Source of the DNA: Treponema sp.
Lineage (GTDB): Bacteria; Spirochaetota; Spirochaetia; Treponematales; Breznakiellaceae
Assembly: GCA_020216655.1 (NCBI GenBank)
Contig: JAIWNU010000061.1
Span: forward strand, 1-10,000
Length of the DNA: 10,000 bases
Direction of reading: 5' to 3'
Within the stretch, counting starts at the first letter, position 1; the number at the start of each line of letters is the position of its first letter. Both the position numbers and the translations under genes were made by a program. The notes under the pieces were generated by a model. That model saw only the letters and a program-made list of their open reading frames with translations. It had not been told where the DNA came from and ran no database searches. This document shows, one piece after another, positions 1 to 7,550 of this stretch.

Positions 1-395
1 CTCTGGAATTCGAGATAGTCTCCTGCTGCTAGCCCATGGTCGGTATAATAGGTTCCTACATCCAAAACACGACATCGAACAATTATATTTGTCTCATCTG
101 GATTGTCCTGTTGTAACAATACATCATTAACATGTTCTTGTGTAATAAGAAGAGGAATAAGCAATTCTAATCCAAATAAGGAATAATATATGTTTATATC
201 TTTAAATGAAAGTGCGATAGTTTTTGGTATAAATTGCCGTCCTGATTCACTTTGTATTGATAAATCCCAAGGCATAGTCATGGGATTCTGAATTGGAAAC
301 AATCGGTGCCCGACTATAAATATATTTTTCTTTATTTCTAATTGGGTAAGTCGTGCAAGAATTTTAGATTTTGGTAAGAGGCTTAACTGTTTCAT
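1..395 (-). CDS. Hypothetical protein, 5' part (runs off the left edge)
   Basis: An open reading frame starts with ATG at 393-395 on the minus strand and stays open for 131 codons to the window edge, so the C-terminus is missing. The protein begins MKQLSLLPKSKILARL and includes the segments VGHRLFPIQNP and IPKTIALSFKDINIYYSLFG, ending near AAGDYLEFQ. It has no signal peptide and no clear membrane helix; the hydrophobic stretch around ELLIPLLI is too short. The mix of charged and hydrophobic residues looks like a folded cytosolic protein. I do not recognise a family. Codon use is strongly AT-rich compared with the genes to its right. No good Shine-Dalgarno sequence precedes the ATG (upstream reads TTTAATTACC). 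It is divergent from the neighbouring MoxR operon. That it is coding is inferred from the long open frame in AT-rich DNA, where stops should be frequent. A horizontally acquired or simply less constrained gene would fit. Confidence 0.65.
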   Translation of the reverse strand, partial: MKQLSLLPKSKILARLTQLEIKKNIFIVGHRLFPIQNPMTMPWDLSIQSESGRQFIPKTIALSFKDINIYYSLFGLELLIPLLITQEHVNDVLLQQDNPDETNIIVRCRVLDVGTYYTDHGLAAGDYLEFQ

Positions 396-499
396 GGTAA
401 TTAAATATAACAGAAAAATATAAAAATGTATTCCCTATAATATGAAATGATTTCTTATGCACTATATCGGACACGAAATTGCTGTGTTATAGTATACCC
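396..499. promoter_or_regulatory. Divergent intergenic region
   Basis: This roughly 100 bp AT-rich spacer lies between the divergent left-edge gene and the first MoxR gene. It should hold promoters for both directions. On the plus strand there is a perfect TATAAT at 436-441 without a convincing -35 partner, and an extended -10 at 485-493 described separately. On the minus strand several AT-rich hexamers could act as -10 elements for the left gene, but none stands out. No terminator hairpin or obvious operator palindrome is visible. Confidence 0.5.
485..493 (+). promoter_or_regulatory. Extended -10 promoter of the first MoxR operon, predicted leaderless
   Basis: The sequence TGTTATAGT gives the TGn motif at 485-487 followed directly by a TATAGT -10 hexamer at 488-493. 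Six bases then separate the hexamer from the ATG at 500-502, which puts the expected transcription start on the A of the start codon. No AGGAGG-like sequence lies in front of this ATG, as expected for a leaderless message. A -35 match is weak, which extended -10 promoters tolerate. The same arrangement occurs before the second MoxR gene, which raises confidence. Confidence 0.5.
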
Positions 500-1453
500 A
501 TGAAAATGGAAATATCCGAAGCTTCTCGTATCGTTCATGAGATAGAGAATGCGGTTCTCACCGCCTTTGTGGGCCAGCCTTCGGTGGTACAGCTTGGGCT
601 TATCGGTCTCTTTGGCGGATTGCATGTCCTCATCGAAGATATTCCGGGCCTGGGCAAAACGACCTTGGCTTTGGCCATGGCCCGTGCTGCGGGGCTTGGC
701 TTTTCCCGTATCCAGTGTACACCAGACCTGCTGCCCGCCGATGTATTGGGTCTATCGGTATGGGACGCTAACCAGCATGCTTTTGTATTCAGGGGCGGTC
801 CTATCCTTGCTCATTTTGTGCTGGCCGACGAGCTAAACCGGGCTTCGCCCCGTACCCAGTCGGCCTTTTTGCAGGCCATGCAGGAAGGCTCAGTCACGGT
901 GGATGGGAATACGCTGCCGCTGCCAGAACCCTTCTTTATGGTGGCCACCCAGAATCCCCATAATTTTGTCGGCACCTTTCCGCTGCCGGAAGCGGAACTG
1001 GACCGTTTTGGGCTCAGTTTTTCCATTGGATATCCATCAACAGAGGATGAAGAAACTATTTTAATTCGGAATGAAACAGCCCGGCCGGTTATGGCGGTTA
1101 AAACCGTGGCAGACCCTGAGACCATTCAGCAAATCCGAATTATGGTGCAGTCAGTCCATGTTGCCCCTGCGGTGCGGCAGTATATTATGGAGATAGTCCG
1201 GTCCACCCGCACCCAGGCGGATATCAGGTTGGGTGCCAGTCCCCGTTCCGGAGTCTACCTCCAGCAGGCATCCAAGGCCCGGGCTTTGTATGAAGGACGC
1301 AGCTTTGTACTCCCCGAGGATGTGGAAGCCCTTGCCCGGCCGGTATTGGCCCATCGGCTTGTATTGGCTTCTCAAAGCCGTATGGCCGGGAAAGATGCGG
1401 TTGCCCTGGTCGGTGAACTGGTTTCCCGGATAAGGAAACCTACGGGACTGTAA
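500..1453 (+). CDS. MoxR-family AAA+ ATPase (first copy)
   Basis: A 317-residue MoxR-type AAA+ ATPase, a predicted cytosolic chaperone-like ATPase that usually acts with a DUF58 or VWA partner. Walker A is at about residues 46-54 (EDIPGLGKT, K53). The CTPDLLPADVLG motif is at 73-84, Walker B ends in D110-E111 within LADELNRASPRTQ, and sensor 1 is N152 in ATQNP. The family block GTFPLPEAELDRF (158-170) carries the likely arginine finger near R169, and GASPR sits in the C-terminal lid. All key ATPase residues are present and the length is normal. An in-frame TTG at 479 could give 7 more residues, but it overlaps the predicted promoter; ATG at 500 fits a leaderless start, and ATG 506 is also possible. 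It is the first gene of an operon with the DUF58 gene 9 bp downstream. It is clearly related to the second MoxR at 7547-8503 but not a recent duplicate. Confidence 0.93.
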   Translation: MKMEISEASRIVHEIENAVLTAFVGQPSVVQLGLIGLFGGLHVLIEDIPGLGKTTLALAMARAAGLGFSRIQCTPDLLPADVLGLSVWDANQHAFVFRGGPILAHFVLADELNRASPRTQSAFLQAMQEGSVTVDGNTLPLPEPFFMVATQNPHNFVGTFPLPEAELDRFGLSFSIGYPSTEDEETILIRNETARPVMAVKTVADPETIQQIRIMVQSVHVAPAVRQYIMEIVRSTRTQADIRLGASPRSGVYLQQASKARALYEGRSFVLPEDVEALARPVLAHRLVLASQSRMAGKDAVALVGELVSRIRKPTGL

Positions 1454-1462
1454 GAGCCGTTC

Positions 1463-2686
1463 ATGGGTATCCGTATTTCTCCCCTGGGCTTGGGTGTTTT
1501 TCTTTTTTCTCTCGCTCTGTTTAACAGCCTTACGGGCCTTGCGGGTCCCCTTTCGCGGCTTTTGGTTCTCTTTCCTTTTTTTGTGGTTGGTTCATCGCTG
1601 CTCCAGGTTTGGTACAGCTATATGCAGTTTGGCTTTCATCAAGAGTTTTCGAGTGACCATCCCGTACGAGGAGAGTCTATACGGTATCATTTTGTTATAC
1701 ATCAAGAGGGACTGCTGCCTTCCTGCCTCATCCTGTGCCGGTTCTCATTTAAGGGGCCAGGACTTGCGGGGATAAATGAACGATCGGTGTTCCTGGGCAG
1801 CAGGGAAAGCCAGTCCTGGTCTTTTTCGTTCCGCTGTGCCTATCGGGGGGTCTACGCCGTAGGTCTTGAACACATTTTATTCAAAGACAGTCTTGGTCTT
1901 TTTGAACTTTCTTATAGGGTAGAACCCCGGATGTTTTATGTATATCCCGAACTTATTCCGCTCAGCCACTCTTTGGAATACCTTTTTACCGGAAGCGGAG
2001 AAACAGGCACCAATCCCGGAGGCTTGCAGGACGATGTGGGGGTCTTTGATTCGGTCTATCCCCTGCGCCATGGAGAAGGGGGGCGGCAGATTGCGTGGAA
2101 GCGCTTTGCCGCTACGGGTATTCCCAGCGCCCTTAAAACTGCCCGGGCCTCAGCCCAGTCACTGCGGATAGTGCTGGATCTGCGGCCTGCACCGTTCAAT
2201 AAAACAGAAGAAGCCCGGCTCCTTGCGGAAGATCTGGCGTTAAGCCTTGTGTTTTCGGTACTTCGCTACATGGCTGAACGGGGCATTTCGGCGGAACTCT
2301 TTGCGGGCTGCGAAACAGGACCCTATCTTATTTCTGAAATGAAGAGCTTTGAATGGCTCTATTCCCGATCTACTAATATACTCTTTACCGAAACAAGTTT
2401 GCCCCAGGCCGCCTGGGAAGGGGATAAAACTACGCTCCTTGTGAGCCTGCTGCCGCCACTGTCCCAGGCGGGCAGCCAGGAAAAGGATTTTTATTCAATT
2501 ATTGAACAAAGGCTGCGGGGCGGCTACCGAATACTCTTTATATCCGTACCAGGCCCGGAATTTGTTTTAGACGCCCAGAATGATGCCCTTCATATGGCGG
2601 AACTCCTCCCATTCAGCCCATGGATTCCCTGCAGGGTTCTGGATACCCGTCAGGGAAGCGAAGGAATAGCCCATGTTTTTGAATAA
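1463..2686 (+). CDS. DUF58 domain membrane-anchored protein (first copy)
   Basis: A 407-residue DUF58 protein, the usual partner of MoxR ATPases. Two hydrophobic segments at about residues 6-47 form an N-terminal membrane hairpin, followed by a beta-rich extracytoplasmic-looking region and then the DUF58 core. The signature is recognisable at about 201-213, LRHGEGGRQIAWK, equivalent to the family pattern of Tyr/Arg, Gly-Asp/Glu, Arg-x-Ile-x-Trp-Lys. The VWA-like strand that follows reads IVLDLRPA with D239; the full DxSxS metal site of VWA domains is not present. The ATG at 1463 lies 9 bp after the MoxR stop with only a weak ribosome site (AAGAG), so translational coupling is likely. The 3' end overlaps the start of the transglutaminase gene by 14 bp. 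Molecular function of DUF58 is not established; a scaffold or substrate adaptor role with MoxR is inference. Confidence 0.85.
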   Translation: MGIRISPLGLGVFLFSLALFNSLTGLAGPLSRLLVLFPFFVVGSSLLQVWYSYMQFGFHQEFSSDHPVRGESIRYHFVIHQEGLLPSCLILCRFSFKGPGLAGINERSVFLGSRESQSWSFSFRCAYRGVYAVGLEHILFKDSLGLFELSYRVEPRMFYVYPELIPLSHSLEYLFTGSGETGTNPGGLQDDVGVFDSVYPLRHGEGGRQIAWKRFAATGIPSALKTARASAQSLRIVLDLRPAPFNKTEEARLLAEDLALSLVFSVLRYMAERGISAELFAGCETGPYLISEMKSFEWLYSRSTNILFTETSLPQAAWEGDKTTLLVSLLPPLSQAGSQEKDFYSIIEQRLRGGYRILFISVPGPEFVLDAQNDALHMAELLPFSPWIPCRVLDTRQGSEGIAHVFE

Positions 2687-4787
2687 AGCGAAGCCTGGCC
2701 TGCCGGGGCAGTCCGGGCAGTCGGGGCAGCCAAGGAGACTTGAGCAGTCCGGGCAGTCGGGGCAGCCAAGGAGACTTGAGCGGCCCTGGCGGTCTGGGCG
2801 GCAAGGTCAGTCCTGGACGCCCGCCCTTGCTCTTTTGTACTGGCTCCTGCTCCTGATCCCTGCGCTGGCTCCACCTCTCGTGCTCGGCTTTTTACTCCGC
2901 GGTACCGGTCCGCTCTGGCTGCCTCTTCTGTGGTCTATGGTGAGCCTCGCCCTGGCCTCTTGGCACCGTGTCTCTGGTTCCGGAAAAACCGCAGGGCTCC
3001 TTACACTTATCTGGATTGCCGCGGGCTTAATACTCCTCATCGTGCTCCTCAATGTAAGCAGGCGTTCCCTGGCGGAAGTCTGGTTTATTATGGTAAGACA
3101 AGGGAAAGCCCGGGGCTTCTTTTCCTATTTTGCAGCCCTGATTTATGGATTCTTAACGACCCTGTCGGCCCTGCTTTTTGTATATTTTGGCCCTATTGCA
3201 GGATCTACCGCCCTGACCGCGGTAAGTCTCCTTACGTGGGCGATCCTGTATGGCAAGACCCTTGGGTTTGTGGGTGCCTTGTTCTTCTTTTTGCTGCTCT
3301 TCTTTGTGCTTAATGCACGGCGATGTTCCCCCGCAAAGCCGAAACAGTTTCTTATTATGCTGCTTTCGGTGAGCTTCCCCTTTGGCGCGGCTCTCCTGGC
3401 AACAGCTCCCCTCGTACCCCTGTTTGATACAAGCGGTACAGAGATCAGTCTCCCCGGCTTTGATATGACACCCCTAGTACTCAACCTGGCCCCCTCCTTG
3501 CCGCTCCTTCTGGATGTTCCCGGTTATGGCCTCGAAGTAGGCTCGAGCCGTTTTTCTACCCGTCTCGATCTTTCATCGGTCCCCTTGTTCGAAATAGAAG
3601 GCACACCGGGGGCATCCCTGTACCTCGCTTCCGCTACCTACGGCAACCGAACCGCCGATGGCTGGGCGGAGGATACTTATAGAGAAGAGTCCATATTGAT
3701 GAGCGGACAGGTGCCTTTGGGAACAGGAACTCAAGGTCTGCTACAGCTCCGTTTTGTGGGAGACTATTATGACCGCTTTCCCCTCCCGGCGGATGCCGAA
3801 TCGGTATATGTAAAACCTGTGACTCAGGGCTCTCCCCTCCCGCAGGCGGTACTAGCCGGTGCAGCATGCGGCCTTCGCTTCGAACAACCCATAGAACGGG
3901 GCGCTGCGATTGAGGTTAGATTAAAAGAGAGCACAAAGTCAGTTCTCTGGTCCCCTGAGGGAATACAGAGCGGGGACCCCGCGCGGTACCGAGATCCGGG
4001 GCCAGACCCCCAGGGGCGTATTGCCCAGTTTGCCCAGCAGTGGCAGACCGATAAAAGGGACCCAGAGTCCCTCTGGTCCACCGCACAGGCCGTGGAGCGG
4101 TACCTCAAAGAACAGTATGGCTATTCGGCACGGGTAAGCGGCGGTCCCCGCTCGCTTGCCCTGGAGCGTTTTCTTTTTGAAGAAAAACGGGGTTATTGTC
4201 TCCATTTTGCAAGCGCCTTTGTGGTTATCCTACGGCATCTTGGAATTCCTGCCCGGCTTGTGGAGGGTTTCCGCCTCACCCTTGATGCCCAGGGCCGGGG
4301 GCTTATACGGGGAACCGATGCCCACGCCTGGGCAGAGGCCTATATTGGGGGGCGTTGGCTTCGCTTTGATCCGACCCCCGCCGCTGGGCCATCCGGCGGA
4401 AACCCAGCGGTGCCCGACATGTATGCTGCCGCCCGGGTCGGTTCAGGTCTCTTGCCTGCAGAATCGCCGGGTGACGAGTCTGTTCATCCTTCTCAGCATA
4501 AGAACCGCCTTTGGATGTGGTACGGTCTCCTTTTCTTAGTGCTTGGATTTGCCGTCGCTGTGTCTCTTTTGTTCCTACACCTTACCCAGGACAGGCCGCA
4601 AAAAGTAAAGAGACAGCTCAAGCGCCTTGTTCGGGCAGGAAAACGGCGGGGCATCAGCGGACCAGAAATGACTGGCTGGCTCCGGTGGAGAGAAGAAGCC
4701 TGCCGTGCGGGCCTTTCAGAGGATCCAGAAAAAATCGCGGCCCTCGTAAAGGAACATATGACAGAAACCTTTGGCCACCAGTCTTAG
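2673..4787 (+). CDS. Transglutaminase-like membrane protein, TgpA/DUF3488 type
   Basis: A 704-residue membrane protein with an external transglutaminase-like domain. Residues about 11-47 are a Gly/Gln/Arg/Ser-rich cytosolic leader containing an exact tandem repeat. Five to seven hydrophobic segments lie at about 50-250 (DUF3488-like region). A soluble part of about 360 residues follows, then a last membrane helix at about 613-637 and a basic C-terminal tail. The papain-like triad is visible: C509 in RGYCLHFASA, H551 in DAHAWAEAY and D566 in RFDPTP. This predicts an active amide-bond enzyme (transglutaminase, or protease) outside the membrane. The 65-residue tail ends in ETFGHQS and may be a reduced DUF4129-like module. 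ATG 2673 is supported by AAGGA at 2661-2665, 7 bp upstream, although it overlaps the DUF58 gene. Its stop overlaps that of the convergent operon by 4 bp. In Pseudomonas, TgpA is a related essential protein; the role here is inferred. Confidence 0.87.
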   Translation: MFLNKAKPGLPGQSGQSGQPRRLEQSGQSGQPRRLERPWRSGRQGQSWTPALALLYWLLLLIPALAPPLVLGFLLRGTGPLWLPLLWSMVSLALASWHRVSGSGKTAGLLTLIWIAAGLILLIVLLNVSRRSLAEVWFIMVRQGKARGFFSYFAALIYGFLTTLSALLFVYFGPIAGSTALTAVSLLTWAILYGKTLGFVGALFFFLLLFFVLNARRCSPAKPKQFLIMLLSVSFPFGAALLATAPLVPLFDTSGTEISLPGFDMTPLVLNLAPSLPLLLDVPGYGLEVGSSRFSTRLDLSSVPLFEIEGTPGASLYLASATYGNRTADGWAEDTYREESILMSGQVPLGTGTQGLLQLRFVGDYYDRFPLPADAESVYVKPVTQGSPLPQAVLAGAACGLRFEQPIERGAAIEVRLKESTKSVLWSPEGIQSGDPARYRDPGPDPQGRIAQFAQQWQTDKRDPESLWSTAQAVERYLKEQYGYSARVSGGPRSLALERFLFEEKRGYCLHFASAFVVILRHLGIPARLVEGFRLTLDAQGRGLIRGTDAHAWAEAYIGGRWLRFDPTPAAGPSGGNPAVPDMYAAARVGSGLLPAESPGDESVHPSQHKNRLWMWYGLLFLVLGFAVAVSLLFLHLTQDRPQKVKRQLKRLVRAGKRRGISGPEMTGWLRWREEACRAGLSEDPEKIAALVKEHMTETFGHQS
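2709..2780 (+). repeat. Exact 36-bp tandem duplication in the transglutaminase gene
   Basis: Two identical copies, 2709-2744 and 2745-2780, sit back to back near the 5' end of the gene. Each encodes the 12-residue unit QSGQSGQPRRLE in frame, and each unit contains a smaller CAGTC(C/G)GGG internal repeat. A degenerate continuation (RPWRSGRQGQS) follows. Absence of any difference between the copies points to recent duplication or ongoing copy-number change by slippage. Each unit also contains an AAGGAG, but no in-frame start codon follows it, so it is probably not a ribosome binding site. Confidence 0.95.
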
Positions 4788-6409
4788 CGTTCCTCTGGCT
4801 TGTAGCGCAGCACTTCATCCACCGCAGAGCCAAAACGGTTCCACTGGTCCCGGCTTATAAGGGTGTCGCCGTAAAGGGCTTCTTCGAAAATGGCAGCTAT
4901 ATCGAGTATGGGTTCTTCCAGTTCCGGGAAGTGCTCGGTGAGCAGCCCTGCATATTCCCGGGGAGCCTGAGATGCCTGGCAGGGGACCTGGTGGGCTTCT
5001 CCCCAGCGAAGATAGCGAAGATATCGTTCTGCCATTTTACCCAGCTGGGCCCGTTTGCGCTTGTCCTGTTTGCCTGCGGTGAGCCGTTCCAGTTCCTCCC
5101 GCACCTGTTTAAGGTTGTCCGGATCCAGGTCGAGTCCATCAATCTGTTTTGCCTTGCGTGGTTTAATATATGAGAGGAATTTCTTAAACGCCTGCAGCAA
5201 AGATCGGGGTGACAATATCTGCCTGACCCGCTGCCAAAAGTACCGAGATTTGAGAGGCGAAATAAGGAAAAAGAGGATAAAGAGCCCTGCCACCACCGCG
5301 GCGAAGATCCCCAGGATGAGCCACAGAAACGTCCAATCTATCGGAGATTTTGACCGATTTGCCAGGGCTTCCAGGTCCCGGCGGAAAAGTTCCATATCCG
5401 GTCCTTCCTCTGCTGGAGGTTCTGGAACAATAAAGGCTACCGGAGGACGCTGGGGAAAGAGACTCGAAAGCCATGCAAAAAAGGCCAGTATCCACTGAAT
5501 GGGGAGGATAGAAGATGAGCCTGCCGCTAAAAAAGCGATACAAAACACCGCAATAAGTGTGAAAAAGAGGCTCCGGATCTGATAACTGCGGCTATCCGCG
5601 TCGGGGCCGATCCCGGCTCCGGCATCATATTGTTCCCGAATATAACGGCCAAGCAGTCCGCTTAAAAAGGGATATATCAAAAAGAGGGGCAGGATAAAGA
5701 GCTGGGCTCCCAGCCCTTCGCCCTGAAACGCAATTCCATGGCCGATAGCTTCCACAAGGATAATCGCAAGGAATATGCGGGTAAGATTCCGTAATTTCCG
5801 TATTCCCTTAAGGGTCTCTTCCGCCAGGGTGCCCGCGTCCCGGAGCCGGTACTGCAGAGCTAAGGGAGAGTTTCCCGGGGAGCTCGGTTCCTGCAGGACC
5901 GTTTCTTGGGGGCTTTCCCCGTCGGGCACGGTTTTCATATCGGGCTCCAGTTCGACCAAAAGCAGTTCCCGGTCCCGCAGGGCCCCCTGAAATACCACGC
6001 TGAAAACCCATTGGAGGATACCGAAGACTGTCACCGTGATATTAAGAACCGAAGGCCAGAGGAACCTTAGGGGCCCTCCATCGTTGGTCCCCTGCGGGAC
6101 TGTCCCTAATCGGAGGCTTCCCCCAAAGAAAAGGTCCGCCAGGGAAGCGATTACATAAAGAAAAAGCCCAAGGAACACAAGTTCCCGGATCCGGGCCGTA
6201 AAACCAAGCCGCTCCTTACGGAACAGGTTCCCCAGGATAACCGAAAATAAACCGACCGCAAAAGAAAGTGCGAGTACTGCCAGGGGCGAAAGGGGCCAGG
6301 AGGGGATCCAGCGGGAGAGAAAGCCTCCTTGAGCAAAGAGAAAACTTGCGGGGATGCTTACGGCGATGAGGGGATGGACAAATTCGGCAAACCGTTCCTG
6401 TTCAGCCAT
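4784..6409 (-). CDS. Polytopic membrane protein with DUF4129-like C-terminus
   Basis: A 541-residue integral membrane protein, last gene of the minus-strand operon. Hydrophobic segments occur at about residues 12-30, 40-62, 76-97, 118-142, 210-228, 236-255, 279-297, 301-318 and 360-384, with charged loops at about 143-209 and 319-358. The cytosolic-looking tail at about 455-540 resembles DUF4129: a basic helix (AERYLRYLRWG), then APREYAGLL, then a helix ending FEEALYGD, matching the family's TP-x-E and ARYG positions. DUF4129 is often fused to the C-terminus of TgpA transglutaminases or encoded next to them, so this protein probably works with a transglutaminase. It has no catalytic domain of its own. 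The start ATG at 6407-6409 has a strong AAGGAG 6 bp upstream and overlaps the end of the DUF58 gene by 8 bp. No closer function is recognised. Confidence 0.8.
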   Translation of the reverse strand: MAEQERFAEFVHPLIAVSIPASFLFAQGGFLSRWIPSWPLSPLAVLALSFAVGLFSVILGNLFRKERLGFTARIRELVFLGLFLYVIASLADLFFGGSLRLGTVPQGTNDGGPLRFLWPSVLNITVTVFGILQWVFSVVFQGALRDRELLLVELEPDMKTVPDGESPQETVLQEPSSPGNSPLALQYRLRDAGTLAEETLKGIRKLRNLTRIFLAIILVEAIGHGIAFQGEGLGAQLFILPLFLIYPFLSGLLGRYIREQYDAGAGIGPDADSRSYQIRSLFFTLIAVFCIAFLAAGSSSILPIQWILAFFAWLSSLFPQRPPVAFIVPEPPAEEGPDMELFRRDLEALANRSKSPIDWTFLWLILGIFAAVVAGLFILFFLISPLKSRYFWQRVRQILSPRSLLQAFKKFLSYIKPRKAKQIDGLDLDPDNLKQVREELERLTAGKQDKRKRAQLGKMAERYLRYLRWGEAHQVPCQASQAPREYAGLLTEHFPELEEPILDIAAIFEEALYGDTLISRDQWNRFGSAVDEVLRYKPEER

Positions 6410-7550
6410 GGCGCTCTCCTTCCAGTTCTGTCACCGCTATGCCCTTGGCGTGCAGGGTTTCCAGGTCTTCCATTCTCGGCCCAATACAGAACACCTGCAG
6501 CTCTCCCCCTTTAAGGCGGCTTAAGAGAAAAAGTTCCAGAAGCGTTTCCCCAACATAGGGTCCCACATAGCACACCCGGGAACGGTAGGGCAGCCGCCTC
6601 AGGGCATCGGTAAAAATGCCGTAACCGCCTTGTTCTGAGAGGGCGATTTTAGCAAGGCTGTCCAGAATCGCCATCCGGTGTTCCCGGCCCGGCTCGATGG
6701 CGAGGTTTTTGCCGTCCTGGGGGAGGATACCTGTGCTGATACAGCCCACACTCTGGTCTAAAAGGGATGCGGAACTCACCAGGGATGCGGCATATTCGAT
6801 ACAGCGTTCGGCGTACACATATTGGGATTTAAGGGGATACGCTGGGGCAGTCAAATTAAGGAGAACCAGGAGGGGTACATCAATACTGGACTCATAGATA
6901 TTGGTGATGAGTTCTCCCGCGTGGGCGCTGGCCTTCCAGTTGATGCGGCGCCATTCGTCTCCCTGCTGGTATTCCCTTAGGGCACGGTAACGGCTGGGAT
7001 CTTCGTGGAGGATGTTCCCGGTCTTAATGGTTCCCAGGGGATAACCCTCATAGGCCCGGTAGGGGAGGGTGAAAATTTCTGGATACACGATAACCGTGGT
7101 CGTGTCGCTTTGTTCGTAGGTGTATTCTTCCAGCCCCAGCATATCCCGGAGGAGGAGCTTGACCGGTCCCAGAGTCCATTCGCCCCGTTCGTTAGGACGC
7201 AGGGTATAGGAAATAGTTTTCCGGCTCCGGCTTCGCATATCAAGCCGCTGGCGGCAAAGACTCGTCGGATCAAGGGAGCCGGTCGTGTCGGACAATAGGG
7301 CATTGTATACGGGGAGCCATCCAGTGTTCATGACCTCCAGCTCTACTTTCGTGGTCTTGTTTTTATAGGTCCTGAGCACCGAGTCTTTACGCCGAATGAC
7401 GATATGGCGGCTCGCTGAACGGAGGTACAGCCAGTTCAGCAAGAGCAGGAGCAGCCAGGCGAGGGCAAAAAACCGCAGAACCGCCACCGGGGCAAAGAGG
7501 AACACCGCAAGCAGCAGTAGAATCTGGACTAGCCGTTTTCGGCCCCTCAT
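6402..7550 (-). CDS. DUF58 domain membrane-anchored protein (second copy)
   Basis: A 382-residue DUF58 protein, nearer to the family norm than the first copy. A membrane hairpin at about residues 7-43 is followed by a beta-rich region and the DUF58 signature YQQGDEWRRINWKASA at about 194-209 (G197, D198, R202, W205, K206). The next strand, VLLNLTAP, has N232 where VWA-like relatives carry the first metal-binding Asp, so metal binding at that site is unlikely. The start overlaps the MoxR stop as ATGA (7547-7550), a classic coupled arrangement, and an AAGGAAG lies just upstream inside the MoxR coding sequence. The 3' end overlaps the DUF4129-like gene by 8 bp. Such tight overlaps indicate matched expression of the three proteins. 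The likely role is partner of the adjacent MoxR ATPase at the membrane; its biochemical activity is not known. Confidence 0.9.
   Translation of the reverse strand: MRGRKRLVQILLLLAVFLFAPVAVLRFFALAWLLLLLLNWLYLRSASRHIVIRRKDSVLRTYKNKTTKVELEVMNTGWLPVYNALLSDTTGSLDPTSLCRQRLDMRSRSRKTISYTLRPNERGEWTLGPVKLLLRDMLGLEEYTYEQSDTTTVIVYPEIFTLPYRAYEGYPLGTIKTGNILHEDPSRYRALREYQQGDEWRRINWKASAHAGELITNIYESSIDVPLLVLLNLTAPAYPLKSQYVYAERCIEYAASLVSSASLLDQSVGCISTGILPQDGKNLAIEPGREHRMAILDSLAKIALSEQGGYGIFTDALRRLPYRSRVCYVGPYVGETLLELFLLSRLKGGELQVFCIGPRMEDLETLHAKGIAVTELEGERHG

Noticed and set aside
42..50. TATAAT-containing plus-strand promoter in the left-edge gene
   Set aside because: It lies within coding sequence, has no -35 partner, and no plus-strand gene begins nearby.
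479..499. TTG start seven codons upstream for the first MoxR protein
   Set aside because: The extra codons coincide with the predicted extended -10 element, add no family-like residues, and the ATG at 500 fits both the leaderless spacing and the length of the second MoxR.
2613..2874. Minus-strand Pro/Leu/Ala-rich repeat frames opposite the tandem repeat
   Set aside because: They are the reverse reading of the 36-bp repeat inside a well-supported plus-strand gene with its own ribosome site.
4770..4810. Possible bidirectional terminator at the convergent junction
   Set aside because: Only a 4-bp CCAG/CTGG stem with a 13-base loop is visible and there is no T-run on either strand.
4511..5173. 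220-codon plus-strand open frame across the operon junction
   Set aside because: It overlaps the end of the transglutaminase gene and runs antisense to the DUF4129-like gene; the translation has no domain pattern and no fitting ribosome site.
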